NCBI RefSeq assembly: GCF_024721155.1
Contig: NZ_JAHVAP010000015.1
Coordinates: 1 to 64,000 of the forward strand
Length of the DNA: 64,000 bases
Source: Mucilaginibacter phenanthrenivorans
GTDB lineage: Bacteria > Bacteroidota > Bacteroidia > Sphingobacteriales > Sphingobacteriaceae
Direction of reading: 5' to 3'
Shown in pieces: positions 1 through 8,636 of the stretch (the first letter of the stretch is position 1; each line of letters begins with the position of its first letter). The notes under the pieces were generated by a model. The model searched no databases. It saw nothing but the letters and a program-made list of their open reading frames with translations, and had not been told where the DNA came from. Made by a program: the position numbers and the translations under genes.

Positions 1-18
1 TCCCGACACCTTAAGATA

Positions 19-57
19 CAAAAAACGGAGTAGAAAACTAAATTCTATACCCCGTTT
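19..57 (-). terminator. Rho-independent terminator of the TonB receptor gene
   Basis: Read on the minus strand, AAACGGGGTATAGAA pairs imperfectly with TTCTACTCCGTTT across a short loop and is followed by a run of six T. It lies about 70 bp past the stop of the receptor gene and points the right way. The stem has a two-base bulge, so strength is uncertain. Confidence 0.6.
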
Positions 58-128
58 GTCCTAATTGGACTTTTTCAGTGCCCTCCATCACAGCGGGTCT
101 TTCGTTTTGTAGGTAGATAGAAAATATT

Positions 129-2675
129 TTATCCTTTCCCTTTCACACCTCCGGCTGCAGGAGTTCCGCCATTTCCGCTGGCTGGGGCAGCACCTCCGCC
201 ATTTTCATCAGGCATACTGTCCTGCTGATCCTGCTGGTTGTTGTCCTTTTTCTCCTTGCGTTTTTGCGGGATGCCGTTGTTGCCAAAGCGGTACGACAGC
301 GTGAAGATAGCCGTGCGGGTTGAAAACCTGCGCTCGCTAACCTGTGAGCTGGTAAAGTATGGGGTATTGTAATTAATGTCGGACCTGAACTTGCGGGTGT
401 TAAATATGTCACGCACGTTGGCACTGATGTTCAGCGTTTTGGTGAGGTCGTACTTAACGCCGCCGTCAACGCCGTACATGGCGCGCATTTTTCCCTGGGG
501 AATTACTTGCGGCCCCTGGTAGTCGGCACGAATCTGGAAGCCAAGCGGTTTAATAGGTTTGATGTTGGCGGTGATATTGCCATTCCATGCGTAACCGCTG
601 GTGGCGGCAAGGTTCAGCGCGGCGTCACCGTCAATGTGGCGGTAATAGATATTCACGTTGCCGGTTAAATCAAGCAATGCGCTTGGGCTCACCTTGGCAA
701 TCAGCTCATATCCTGCATTTGAAGCCGACTTTAAATTCTCGAAAGTGGTGATCGTCGTATCCAAATTAGTAGGGCTAAGCGGCGTGGTAATGCGCTGGAT
801 GTTATCATTCGTCAGCCTATAATACACCGATGAGGTGAGCGTTACGCTTTTCCAGTAGTTAATATAGCTCAATTCGAACGAGTGGGTGTCTTCTGGTCTC
901 AAATCCGGGTTACCCTGCTGGTAATTCAAACGGTCGCTTTCGTCAATAAACGGCGATAGCTGCCTGTCGCGCGGACGTGATACACGGCGGCTGTAACTTA
1001 ATTGTAAAGTTTGATTTTCTGAAAGCTTGTCGGTTAAAAATACGCTTGGGTAAAGGCGCACATAATCTTGTTTATGCGGCACATTAACACTGTCGATAAG
1101 CGAGGTACGGATGTGAGCGTCCTCCAGCCTTAAACCCACCTGTAAGCCGAAATTGCCAAACTGGTGCTGGTAATTGGTATAGGCGGCGTTTACGTTTTCC
1201 TTGTAAATAAAGCGGTTGCTCAGGTACGGGTTATAATCGTATCCGCCGGTATTGTTTAGCGTGTCTGATACGAAGTTGTTGTCGCTGTTATTGATGGTGC
1301 TGCGTACACCTGCCTCCAGTTTGCCATTGGTAAGCGGCAGGGTGTAATCAGCCTGGATATTCCAGTTTTTACCAGTGCCGGTGGTGGTGTTATGCTGATC
1401 GGTGCGGGTGTTTAGTGGCGGGCCGTAGTCGAGATACTCACTGAACAGGTCGTCGAAATTGTTGTTCTTATCGGTGCCGTAGTTAACGTTTGCGGTAAGT
1501 TCTTCGCCCTTCTTTTTGTATTTGTGATCAAAATCCACATTGAAATCAAGATTGGTACCGCTGCCGCTTGATAAGTTGTTTTGGTTGATCTGTTGCAGGA
1601 TACTTCCGTTCTGATTGGTAATGGTACTTCCGCTTTGGTTGCGGTCACGGTCGCGGATATTGACATTGGTTGAGAAGCCCAGGGTTGTTTTAGGATCCAG
1701 GTTGATATCGATACCGCCGCGAATATTTTGCCCGGTAAAGGTAAATTGCTGGTTTTGGGTTTGATTTTGTGTTTGGGTTAACGAGTCGGCGATGGTGCTT
1801 TTGTTGGTAAAGCCGTCGCCGATCCGGGTGCCCTTGCGGTAGCTGTAGTTACCGTAAATATTTATCTTGCTGTTTTGATAAGCAAGCGCAAAGTTGCCGT
1901 TATAGGTGCTTTGTGTACCTACCGACGCACTTGCCGAACCTGTAAAGCCCTTCTGCACATTCTTTTTTAGTACGATATTGATAATGCCCGATTGCCCCTC
2001 CGCATCGTATTTTGACGACGGGTTGGTAATTACCTCGATGGTTTCGATAGAGCTGGCGGGGATGGATTGCAGGATGTCCGCAATATTTCCGCCTGTTAAT
2101 GCCGATGGTTTGCCGTTGATCAATACCCGCACACTGCTCGATCCGCGGAGGCTCAAATTACCATCCACATCAACCTGCACAGATGGCACATTAGCCAGCA
2201 GGTCGGTAGCGGAACCACCCTGGCTCACCAGGCTCTGCTCCACGTTGAACGACTTTTTGTCGATCCCCAGTTGGATCTGGCTTTTTTGCGCGGTTATCAC
2301 TACTTCTTTCAGCACGCCCTTGCCCTGGCGCAGTTTGATATCGCCCAGGTTGATCACCTGTTTTGCCGGGGTAACGTTGATGCTATCCTTTAAAAAGGAT
2401 AAATAGCTCACATAGGTTGCGCGCAATTGGTACTGGCCGTTGTCGATACCGGTTAATGAGAAGTTGCCCTGCAGATCGGTCTGCATGCTTTTTATAGGGT
2501 GATTATCTGATTTACGAACAAGAGATACGGTAGCCAGCTCCAGCGGTTGGCTATTCACCGCGTCCACAAGCCTGCCTGATATGGTACCGCCAGCCGGGGT
2601 TTGCTGTGCCTTTAAACTGATAAAAGAAAATATGCAAAGCGAAAAAAAGATCGTTTTTATTACATTTTGATTCAT
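129..2675 (-). CDS. Outer-membrane beta-barrel TonB-dependent receptor (CarboxypepD_reg + plug + OMP_b-brl_3)
   Basis: 848 residues. A signal peptide (about 1-24, ending LKAQ) precedes a carboxypeptidase-regulatory-like beta domain (about 30-115, GTISGRLVD...), a plug domain (about 130-240, with LRGSSSVRVLINGKPS and the typical IETIEVITNPSSKYDAEG stretch) and a long barrel. The barrel ends near FTLSYRFG, after which comes a tail of roughly 45 hydrophilic residues rich in K, Q, G and P; such tails are seen in this receptor subfamily. It is not a SusC: the length is shorter and there is no SusD neighbour. Substrate unknown. It appears to be transcribed alone, with a terminator behind it. Confidence 0.85.
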   Translation of the reverse strand: MNQNVIKTIFFSLCIFSFISLKAQQTPAGGTISGRLVDAVNSQPLELATVSLVRKSDNHPIKSMQTDLQGNFSLTGIDNGQYQLRATYVSYLSFLKDSINVTPAKQVINLGDIKLRQGKGVLKEVVITAQKSQIQLGIDKKSFNVEQSLVSQGGSATDLLANVPSVQVDVDGNLSLRGSSSVRVLINGKPSALTGGNIADILQSIPASSIETIEVITNPSSKYDAEGQSGIINIVLKKNVQKGFTGSASASVGTQSTYNGNFALAYQNSKINIYGNYSYRKGTRIGDGFTNKSTIADSLTQTQNQTQNQQFTFTGQNIRGGIDINLDPKTTLGFSTNVNIRDRDRNQSGSTITNQNGSILQQINQNNLSSGSGTNLDFNVDFDHKYKKKGEELTANVNYGTDKNNNFDDLFSEYLDYGPPLNTRTDQHNTTTGTGKNWNIQADYTLPLTNGKLEAGVRSTINNSDNNFVSDTLNNTGGYDYNPYLSNRFIYKENVNAAYTNYQHQFGNFGLQVGLRLEDAHIRTSLIDSVNVPHKQDYVRLYPSVFLTDKLSENQTLQLSYSRRVSRPRDRQLSPFIDESDRLNYQQGNPDLRPEDTHSFELSYINYWKSVTLTSSVYYRLTNDNIQRITTPLSPTNLDTTITTFENLKSASNAGYELIAKVSPSALLDLTGNVNIYYRHIDGDAALNLAATSGYAWNGNITANIKPIKPLGFQIRADYQGPQVIPQGKMRAMYGVDGGVKYDLTKTLNISANVRDIFNTRKFRSDINYNTPYFTSSQVSERRFSTRTAIFTLSYRFGNNGIPQKRKEKKDNNQQDQQDSMPDENGGGAAPASGNGGTPAAGGVKGKG

Positions 2676-2812
2676 CCCGCAAAAATCACTTTTTTAGATT
2701 TTATACAGCAATAAAGCATGTAACTATGTTGATATGAACGGTGCATTTTTGGAGGATTGGATGAAAACTGGTGTAAATGTTACACTTATGTGAAAAATTG
2801 CAGAAATAACAA

Positions 2813-2866
2813 TGCCTCCTTTTTGAACCCGATGACTATTTTAACCCGGAGTTCACAAAGGAGGCA
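2813..2866. repeat. Inverted repeat between receptor and thioredoxin-like gene
   Basis: TGCCTCCTTTTTGAAC (2813-2828) pairs with GTTCACAAAGGAGGCA (2851-2866) with a single mismatch and a 22-nt loop. It lies just downstream of the thioredoxin-like gene on the minus strand but has no clear T run, so a terminator is possible but not shown. Confidence 0.55.
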
Positions 2867-2884
2867 CAGAAAAATATAATCAGC

Positions 2885-3373
2885 TTACAGCTTCTTCACA
2901 TCAGTAACCAATTCTTCAACTCTTGGCGGCTTCTCGTAGTACTTAAACGGCTTGCCGCTTTTGTCGTAAATAGCGATGTATGGGGTAGTTGCAACGTGGT
3001 AATATTTCTGAACCACTAAGGAATATCCCTCAGTGCCCACTTTAAAATTAGGAAATTTCTTCAGGTCGTAATCGCGGTAAAAAACCTGTGAAGCTTTTAA
3101 TGGCTGAGCAAAAGTTATCATCACTACCTGCACGTTCTTAAAGTCCTTCATGTAAGGCTTCATCTCGAACATCAGGTGCTGGCAATGGCTGCAATCCGGC
3201 GAAAAATAAATGATCATGGTGGCCTTGTTCTTCTTAAGGTTGGCCGGGGTTTCGTAAACGCTGTCGGTAGTTAATATTTTATAAGGGGGAATGGTTGGCG
3301 GCGGGGTAAATGTTTGTGCACGGGTGCAGCTAACCACTGCGATAAAGCCTAACAGGAATAATATTTTTTTCAT
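2885..3373 (-). CDS. Thioredoxin-like lipoprotein (thiol-disulfide family)
   Basis: 162 residues from the ATG at 3373; an upstream in-frame ATG at 3427 would put 18 residues ahead of a clear lipoprotein signal peptide (MKKILFLLGFIAVVSC), so the inner start is chosen. After the lipobox Cys comes a thioredoxin fold with a CSHCQHL motif in the active-site position (IIYFSPDCSHCQHLMFEM), a CxxC, and a later cis-Pro region (ATTPYIAIYD). Expected to act as a membrane-anchored periplasmic redox protein related to TlpA/AhpC-TSA types. The gene begins 43 bp after the Gfo/Idh/MocA gene, suggesting co-transcription. Confidence 0.75.
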   Translation of the reverse strand: MKKILFLLGFIAVVSCTRAQTFTPPPTIPPYKILTTDSVYETPANLKKNKATMIIYFSPDCSHCQHLMFEMKPYMKDFKNVQVVMITFAQPLKASQVFYRDYDLKKFPNFKVGTEGYSLVVQKYYHVATTPYIAIYDKSGKPFKYYEKPPRVEELVTDVKKL

Positions 3374-3416
3374 TGTATTTAATTGCAGATTAATCGGGGA
3401 CATATATACGATATTT

Positions 3417-4433
3417 TTACGCTTCAAGCAATTCTAATTGCCAGGCGATATGTTCTTCCGTTACCGGATATAACGCATTATCGCGGACTGTATGATAAAC
3501 GGTTTCAAATAAAGTATTATAGCCACCCCTTAGCGGTTTTAGCCATTCGCTCTCTCTTTTGTTGTCAGGCCCCATAATTACCAGTTCGCCATCGCTGCCT
3601 TCGGGTTCCAGTCCATAAGCCGGATCGTTCGGCATCATCCCTTTGTCAAGCTCGGTTTCCTGGGTATCGCGGCGGTCCTTAACAAAGCTGCCCAGCGTGC
3701 CATAAATGGCAAAGGCGGGCATCACCTCGGCCATCAACAGGCCTGCGGTTAAATATACATTCAGTTGGTTTGGGTAGAGGAGGTGATAATGAAAATAATC
3801 CGGTACTTCCGAGTTCTCCCGGTAAATACCTGTAGTCTTTGTGAAGCTTAACGGCTTGCCAAACAGGGCGATGGCATTGTCTATCAGGTGGGGCCCGAGG
3901 TCATAAACCAACCCATTTGCCGCCGCTGCCTTTGATTCCTTAAATGCCTTCGGACTCAAGGCTGTTTTATACCTGTCCATCCGCATGTGTACCTCTATAA
4001 GCTGGCCAAGCCTACCGCCTTCAATTACTTCCTTTACGAGCAGGAAGCCGCTGTCGTAACGGCGGTTTTGGTACAGCATCAGGTGCAGATTTTTCTCACG
4101 CGCCAGGTCATACATGATCTTTACCTCCGCGCCTGTTGCTGCCGCAGGTTTTTCAAGCAATACGTGTTTACCGGCGTTAAGCGCCCTGATTGTAAAATCG
4201 AAATGCGTATCGTTGGGGGTGTTAACAATCACAAGCTCGATCTCGTCGTCAGCCAGCAATTCATCTATCGAGTTATAGCTGATCACATCCGGGTATATTG
4301 CGGCGGCTTTTTTCTCATGCCGCTCCACCACAGCTTTAAATTTAAATTCGGGTTTAGTACCCAAAAACGGTGCATGAAATATTCTGCCCGACATTCCGTA
4401 GGCCATCAGGCCTGTTACTATTGGTTTTGACAT
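3417..4433 (-). CDS. Gfo/Idh/MocA family oxidoreductase
   Basis: 338 residues from the ATG at 4433 (MSKPIVTGLMAYGMSG); an ATG 24 bp further upstream is less likely since it precedes the Rossmann start. The N-terminal half is an NAD(P)-binding Rossmann fold with the GxxxMSG turn and the family's EKP motif (HVLLEKPAA). The C-terminal half carries VYDLGPHLIDNAIALFG, matching the conserved D...H segment of this family. Members oxidise or reduce sugars, inositols or related polyols; the substrate cannot be named from sequence. Likely co-transcribed with the thioredoxin-like gene downstream. Confidence 0.85.
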   Translation of the reverse strand: MSKPIVTGLMAYGMSGRIFHAPFLGTKPEFKFKAVVERHEKKAAAIYPDVISYNSIDELLADDEIELVIVNTPNDTHFDFTIRALNAGKHVLLEKPAAATGAEVKIMYDLAREKNLHLMLYQNRRYDSGFLLVKEVIEGGRLGQLIEVHMRMDRYKTALSPKAFKESKAAAANGLVYDLGPHLIDNAIALFGKPLSFTKTTGIYRENSEVPDYFHYHLLYPNQLNVYLTAGLLMAEVMPAFAIYGTLGSFVKDRRDTQETELDKGMMPNDPAYGLEPEGSDGELVIMGPDNKRESEWLKPLRGGYNTLFETVYHTVRDNALYPVTEEHIAWQLELLEA

Positions 4434-4452
4434 AGGTTTTGTATAGAAATAT

Positions 4453-4526
4453 GTCATTACGATTCAATTCGTGAACTCTGCTAACGGTAATGCAAAGTTC
4501 GCGGTTGCTTCGTTCATCGCAATGAC
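4453..4526. repeat. Family A palindromic repeat, copy 1 (diverged)
   Basis: Begins GTCATTACGA and ends TCGCAATGAC, with the inner GGTTGCTTCGTTC typical of the right arm. The left arm is degraded (GATTCAATTCG in place of GAGGAACGAAG). Lies between two minus-strand genes. Confidence 0.8.
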
Positions 4527-4549
4527 AAGTGGGTTTAATTTTTTCAATC

Positions 4550-4582
4550 CGCACATTCGCACATCCATCATTCGCACATCAA
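4550..4582. repeat. Short direct repeats of CGCACAT overlapping a stop codon
   Basis: CGCACATTCGCACATCCATC is followed by ATTCGCACATCAATC: the unit ATTCGCACATC appears twice. Its right end includes the TGA (4579-4581) that closes the metalloprotease gene. Confidence 0.6.
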
Positions 4583-7008
4583 TCCTCTCCAATCGGGCTG
4601 CCATCCGGCATTACCACGGGTGTTGCCGGTTTAAACTGCGCCGGGTCCTTTTCAAAAGCTTCGATCTGCGAAAGGCCAAATGTAAGGTTTGCCTTATAAG
4701 CCGTACCCTCGCCCGCCAAACGCAGGTGGATGATCAACCATGATTTCAGGCCGTCAACTTCCATCAGCGCAATCCCGCGCACGCTTTCGGCCGCATGGTT
4801 ATCGGTTGCCAAAGTTAACAACTGCTTCAATGTTAAATTGTTCACCATGCGCTGCAATTCGCCTTTGTAACCGGCAAGCTGCGGCGTTTTCCATGTTTGG
4901 GCAATCAGTTTATCTATCACCGGGATCAACCCTGGTTGACTATTATCTCTTGAATTATATTCAACCAGCCTTGCGGCACGCTGTGGCTGCAGCATAAATT
5001 GCAGGGTAGTGGCGGCGGCTCCTTCAGCAGCAGCCATTGGATCGAATGTTAAGCCGGTTCGCGATTTAAACAGCTCGCGGGTGCGCGGGTAACCGGGCGG
5101 CCTCGGCGGGATTTTTTCAATCAATGCTTCAGGCAATGCCAGCGCATCCGGGCTTACCGAACGCATCAATGCATTAAAAGCCTTCCACTGCTCGGCAGCT
5201 GGAATAAACCGCGTAGTAGGCTGGCCGTCGTTTTTAAGGGCATAGGTGTAATAAACGCCACCCAGCATTTTTGAAGCGGCTTCCACCTGGTAGCGGTGCA
5301 ATAAATATATCGGTACCAATGGTTCCTCTATGGTGGCCATTGGCGCATCCTGGCGAATAGCTTTTTCTGAAAAATTATCTAATAATTTCCTGCGGATGTC
5401 GAGCAGGCGGTTGAGTTCATCGGCGGCGTTTGTGCCGTTGTCCCACAGGTGGGCGAGGGGATGGGCTCCGCTTGCCGGGCGTGCGTCCTCGTCTGTTATA
5501 TACACCTGTCCCTGTTTCAGGGTTTCGGCTAAAATTCCTTTTAAAGCCTCATCCTCGTTTGTCCCGGCCGGGAAGTCCTGGTAGCCGTATAAAATGGCGC
5601 GCTTGTCCCAGGTGCCAATTTCTGTGGTATAAGCGTTGGACAGGTCGACAGTTCCCTCGGCATTTAAAGTAAACGCAGGTGGTGGGTAATCCATAACCGA
5701 AGCACGTTTATTGGTGCTGGCAGCAAAGTTATGTTGTAAACCAAGCGTGTGCCCAACTTCATGTGCTGCCAACTGGTGCAGGCGGGCGATGGCCATTTTT
5801 AACATTTTATCGCTGCTGGGTTTACCATCTTCGTAAGGTTGCAAAAGTCCCTCGGCAATTAAAAAGTCCTGCCTGTCGCGCAGCGAGCCTAATGATACCT
5901 GCCCCTTGATGATCTCGCCCGTGCGCGGGTCATTGATCGACTCGCCGTACGACCAGCCCCTCGTCGACCTATGGATCCACTGGATCATATTATAGCGGAT
6001 GTCCATCGGGTCGGCATCTTCCGGCAACAATTTCACCTGGAACGCATCCTTATAACCCGCAGCCTCAAATGCCTGGTTCCACCATGCTGCGCCCTCCATC
6101 AGGGCGGTGCGTACAGGTTCAGGTGCGCCGCGGTCAACATAGTAAATAATAGGTTTTACCGCCTCGCTCATGGCAGCAGTTGGATCCTTTTTTTGCAGGC
6201 GATGCCGGGTAAGCATATGTTTTACTATCGGCTGATCTATCGGCGTAGCGTAATCCATATAGCTCAGATCATAAAAACCAGAACGCGGATCAAACTTGCG
6301 GATCTTATAACCATCATCGGGCAGCTTAATAAACGATTGGTGCATCCTCACCGTAACAGAATTAGGATCGGGCGTTACAGAGCTGATCTCTGCACCCTTT
6401 GCTTTTCCTGTAATAGTGATAGTCGCTTCAAATTCCGAATTCTCAGGGAAGCTTTTGGTATTAGGTAAATAGATTGCCGAGCGCGTTTCGTCTAAACTAT
6501 AGCCGCCCTGGTCGCTGTTCCCCAGCTTGTCGGCCAAATGGTGGCTATCGCGCAGCAAAAACGGTGTGAAATCTATCAAAACCTTGTCACCATCCCGGGC
6601 CTCAACTTTAAATCCCCAGATAACCGATTGTGCAAACGCCTCTTCTACCGATTTTCGCTCATCGGCGTTATTGCTCACCGCACGGTAGGTGTAATTAGGC
6701 TGCATCAGCATAACTTTTGGCCCGCTTTTTATAAATTTTACGATGCGGCTGTCGCCAATTTGCCCACGGTCTAACCCTAAATCGTTTGATCCTACTCCGG
6801 AAGGTAGCGAATTCACATATAAAAATTCGGTATTAAATTTATCCACCTCCAGCAGGATCTTGCCTGTTGCTTCATCCCAATAAAAATTAAAATACCCGGT
6901 GTACTTTGTAAGACCTTTTGTTGCCGACTGAATGTCAGCGGTTTTCTGGGCTTTTGCTATGGTTGTCAGGTTAACTATCAGTAAAAAAAGCAAGGAGATT
7001 TTTTTCAT
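4579..7008 (-). CDS. Secreted zinc-dependent metalloprotease (metzincin-like, DUF5117/DUF4953 type)
   Basis: 809 residues with a signal peptide (MKKISLLFLLIVNLTTIAKAQ). The N-terminal part (about 45-210) resembles DUF5117 (VGSNDLGLDRGQ). The catalytic domain carries HEVGHTLGLQHN at residues 416-427, a full HExxHxxGxxH zinc motif, followed by VMDYPPP, which fits the Met-turn of metzincins. This two-domain arrangement is common in Bacteroidota and its physiological substrate is not known to me. Predicted location is periplasm or cell surface. It seems to form its own transcription unit; a family A repeat separates it from the oxidoreductase gene. Confidence 0.85.
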   Translation of the reverse strand: MKKISLLFLLIVNLTTIAKAQKTADIQSATKGLTKYTGYFNFYWDEATGKILLEVDKFNTEFLYVNSLPSGVGSNDLGLDRGQIGDSRIVKFIKSGPKVMLMQPNYTYRAVSNNADERKSVEEAFAQSVIWGFKVEARDGDKVLIDFTPFLLRDSHHLADKLGNSDQGGYSLDETRSAIYLPNTKSFPENSEFEATITITGKAKGAEISSVTPDPNSVTVRMHQSFIKLPDDGYKIRKFDPRSGFYDLSYMDYATPIDQPIVKHMLTRHRLQKKDPTAAMSEAVKPIIYYVDRGAPEPVRTALMEGAAWWNQAFEAAGYKDAFQVKLLPEDADPMDIRYNMIQWIHRSTRGWSYGESINDPRTGEIIKGQVSLGSLRDRQDFLIAEGLLQPYEDGKPSSDKMLKMAIARLHQLAAHEVGHTLGLQHNFAASTNKRASVMDYPPPAFTLNAEGTVDLSNAYTTEIGTWDKRAILYGYQDFPAGTNEDEALKGILAETLKQGQVYITDEDARPASGAHPLAHLWDNGTNAADELNRLLDIRRKLLDNFSEKAIRQDAPMATIEEPLVPIYLLHRYQVEAASKMLGGVYYTYALKNDGQPTTRFIPAAEQWKAFNALMRSVSPDALALPEALIEKIPPRPPGYPRTRELFKSRTGLTFDPMAAAEGAAATTLQFMLQPQRAARLVEYNSRDNSQPGLIPVIDKLIAQTWKTPQLAGYKGELQRMVNNLTLKQLLTLATDNHAAESVRGIALMEVDGLKSWLIIHLRLAGEGTAYKANLTFGLSQIEAFEKDPAQFKPATPVVMPDGSPIGED

Positions 7009-7197
7009 GGACGGGCTATTGGAATGTTCAGCCTAAAGTATTAATTTTAATCAATATTACCCAATCAAGCCCTCGATTGAGCAATTGAACCTAATAATTA
7101 CCGTTTAACTTTTATCATAGTTTTCTTAAATTATTCGTAAAAGGAATATAACCTTTTAAATTTTTGTTGCGTATAAAGCATATCATAATTTAGTTAT

Positions 7198-7617
7198 ATG
7201 GAGTTTAATAGCAGATCTGTTAGTATTTTACTTGTTGATGATGATGAAATAAATAACTTCATTTCCATCAAGCTGATAAAGAAGGCGCTCTCGAATACCG
7301 AGATCATGGCTTGCCTTAACGGTAAATATGCTATTGATCAGTTAGTGGAATTGCAGAAGGAGTCGCCGGAGAGATTGCCTGATTATATCCTGCTGGATAT
7401 AAACATGCCGATAATGAATGGTTGGGAATTCCTGGATGAGTTTAAGCGCCTCAACCTTGATCCGCTGGGCAAATGCAAAATTTATATCATCTCGTCTTCT
7501 GTATTCAGTAACGACATCAACAAGGCACGTTCGTATCCACTTGTTAAGGATTTTATTTCAAAACCATTAAACGTTGAAAAGATAGTTGAACTTTTTAAAG
7601 TTGAAGATCCGGCTTAA
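7198..7617 (+). CDS. Single-domain response regulator (receiver only)
   Basis: 139 residues forming one CheY-like receiver: acidic pocket DDDEIN near the N-terminus, phospho-acceptor Asp in YILLDINMPIMNGWEF, the conserved Ser in IISSS, and the Lys in FISKPL. There is no output domain, so it must act by protein contact. No histidine kinase is nearby, so it is an orphan. Its 3' end overlaps that of the convergent MBL gene by four bases (stop codons interlock in CTTAAG). Confidence 0.9.
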   Translation: MEFNSRSVSILLVDDDEINNFISIKLIKKALSNTEIMACLNGKYAIDQLVELQKESPERLPDYILLDINMPIMNGWEFLDEFKRLNLDPLGKCKIYIISSSVFSNDINKARSYPLVKDFISKPLNVEKIVELFKVEDPA

Positions 7618-8384
7618 GCAGGGATAACCTTAAAATGTTCGTCGTTATAAACTACCTTACCAACGCATAAGGATTTTGCGTGATAAAATAAGCAGGTCCA
7701 ACCCTGTGCTGCCGCTATTTTGCCATATTCTTCCCTAAGCTGCATCGCCTTCCGCCCGTCATAATCATATTTTGCTATAAATTTCCTGATCAATTGTTCA
7801 GGTTCAGGCAACTCGTCGCCGCCAAAAAAACATTTATCGCCATTGTTTTCCATCCAGATCACCATGTGATAAGGAGCATGTCCGCCCGACAGTTCATAAC
7901 GGATTCCCGGTTTAAATTCGCCGCTGCCCTCAACAAGGGTTAGTTTAATATTGCCTTGCAACGCCTCGAAAATTTCCTTATGGTAGGATGATGAAGCGCC
8001 GGACAAGCCTGTTTCCCATTCCCGCTTCTGAATCACATGCTCTGCATTTGGAAAGCTTGGTACTAATTTACCGCCGCGCTCTACCACTAAACCGCCGGAA
8101 TGATCATAATGCAGGTGCGACATGATCACCAATGTTACTTCCTCCGGGTCAAACCCTGCGTTGCGGATGTGCTGGTGGATAAACAATTCGTCGCGGGTAT
8201 CTTTGTAACCAAGGCCGGTGTCTAAAAGTATCAGGTCGGTATCAGTTTGAACCAAAAACGGATTTACATGGATGAAAAGCGAAGCCGGCCTGTCCTTAGG
8301 GCTATCAATTTCAGGGTTAAAAGGGATGAACTTTTTAGTAGCATCAACAGAATAAGAGCCCTCGGCTAAGGTGAATATTTTCAT
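7614..8384 (-). CDS. MBL-fold metallo-hydrolase
   Basis: 256 residues from the ATG at 8384 (MKIFTLAEGSYSVD). An earlier in-frame start at 8453 lies in a family A repeat and encodes the repeat-derived stretch GDEVATLSLAMT, so it is rejected. Zinc-binding motifs are plain: SHLHYDHSGG (HxHxDH), a later His in SGGHAPYH, Asp in FFGGDELP and a final His in FYHAKSL. General fold fits lactonase/glyoxalase-II-like hydrolases; the substrate is unknown. No signal peptide is visible, so it is probably cytoplasmic. Confidence 0.85.
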   Translation of the reverse strand: MKIFTLAEGSYSVDATKKFIPFNPEIDSPKDRPASLFIHVNPFLVQTDTDLILLDTGLGYKDTRDELFIHQHIRNAGFDPEEVTLVIMSHLHYDHSGGLVVERGGKLVPSFPNAEHVIQKREWETGLSGASSSYHKEIFEALQGNIKLTLVEGSGEFKPGIRYELSGGHAPYHMVIWMENNGDKCFFGGDELPEPEQLIRKFIAKYDYDGRKAMQLREEYGKIAAAQGWTCLFYHAKSLCVGKVVYNDEHFKVIPA

Positions 8385-8412
8385 TTGTATATGATATAAA
8401 TGATCCACTCTT

Positions 8413-8504
8413 GTCATTGCGAGCGATAGCGTGGCAACCTCGTCGCCCTGCATTTTCGCCCTGTATAGCTACGAGGTTGCTTCGTCGTACCTCCTCGCAA
8501 TGAC
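8413..8504. repeat. Family A palindromic repeat, copy 2
   Basis: GTCATTGCGAGCGATAGCGT at the left pairs partly with the right arm TACCTCCTCGCAATGAC; inner arms GGCAACCTCGTC and GAGGTTGCTTCGTC also pair. It sits between the divergent MBL and recJ genes. Confidence 0.9.
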
Positions 8505-8563
8505 AATGTGAGTTTGTATAATATGTGTAGATAAAGTGTGGATTTAACGTTATGATTTTTTTT

Positions 8564-8605
8564 CCTAATCTCTAACCTCTTGTCTCTAATCTCTAAACCT
8601 AATCC
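8564..8605. repeat. TCTAATCTCTAACCTC-type repeat, copy 1
   Basis: Pyrimidine-rich array of the units CTAATCTCTAACCTC and TCTCTAATCTCTAAACC directly upstream of recJ. Reverse-complement copies lie at 10335-10365 and 11333-11364. Confidence 0.7.
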
Positions 8606-8636
8606 CTATCTTTATCGTTTTTTAAGCTACAAAGAT

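Noticed and set aside
1906-2406. 166-codon frame antisense to the TonB receptor
   Set aside because: Antisense shadow of a well-supported gene with clear domains; no family signal.
8580-8636. TTG start 57 bp upstream for recJ
   Set aside because: The extra residues are translated TCTAATCTC-type repeat and RecJ proteins normally start at the MNKRW-type segment.
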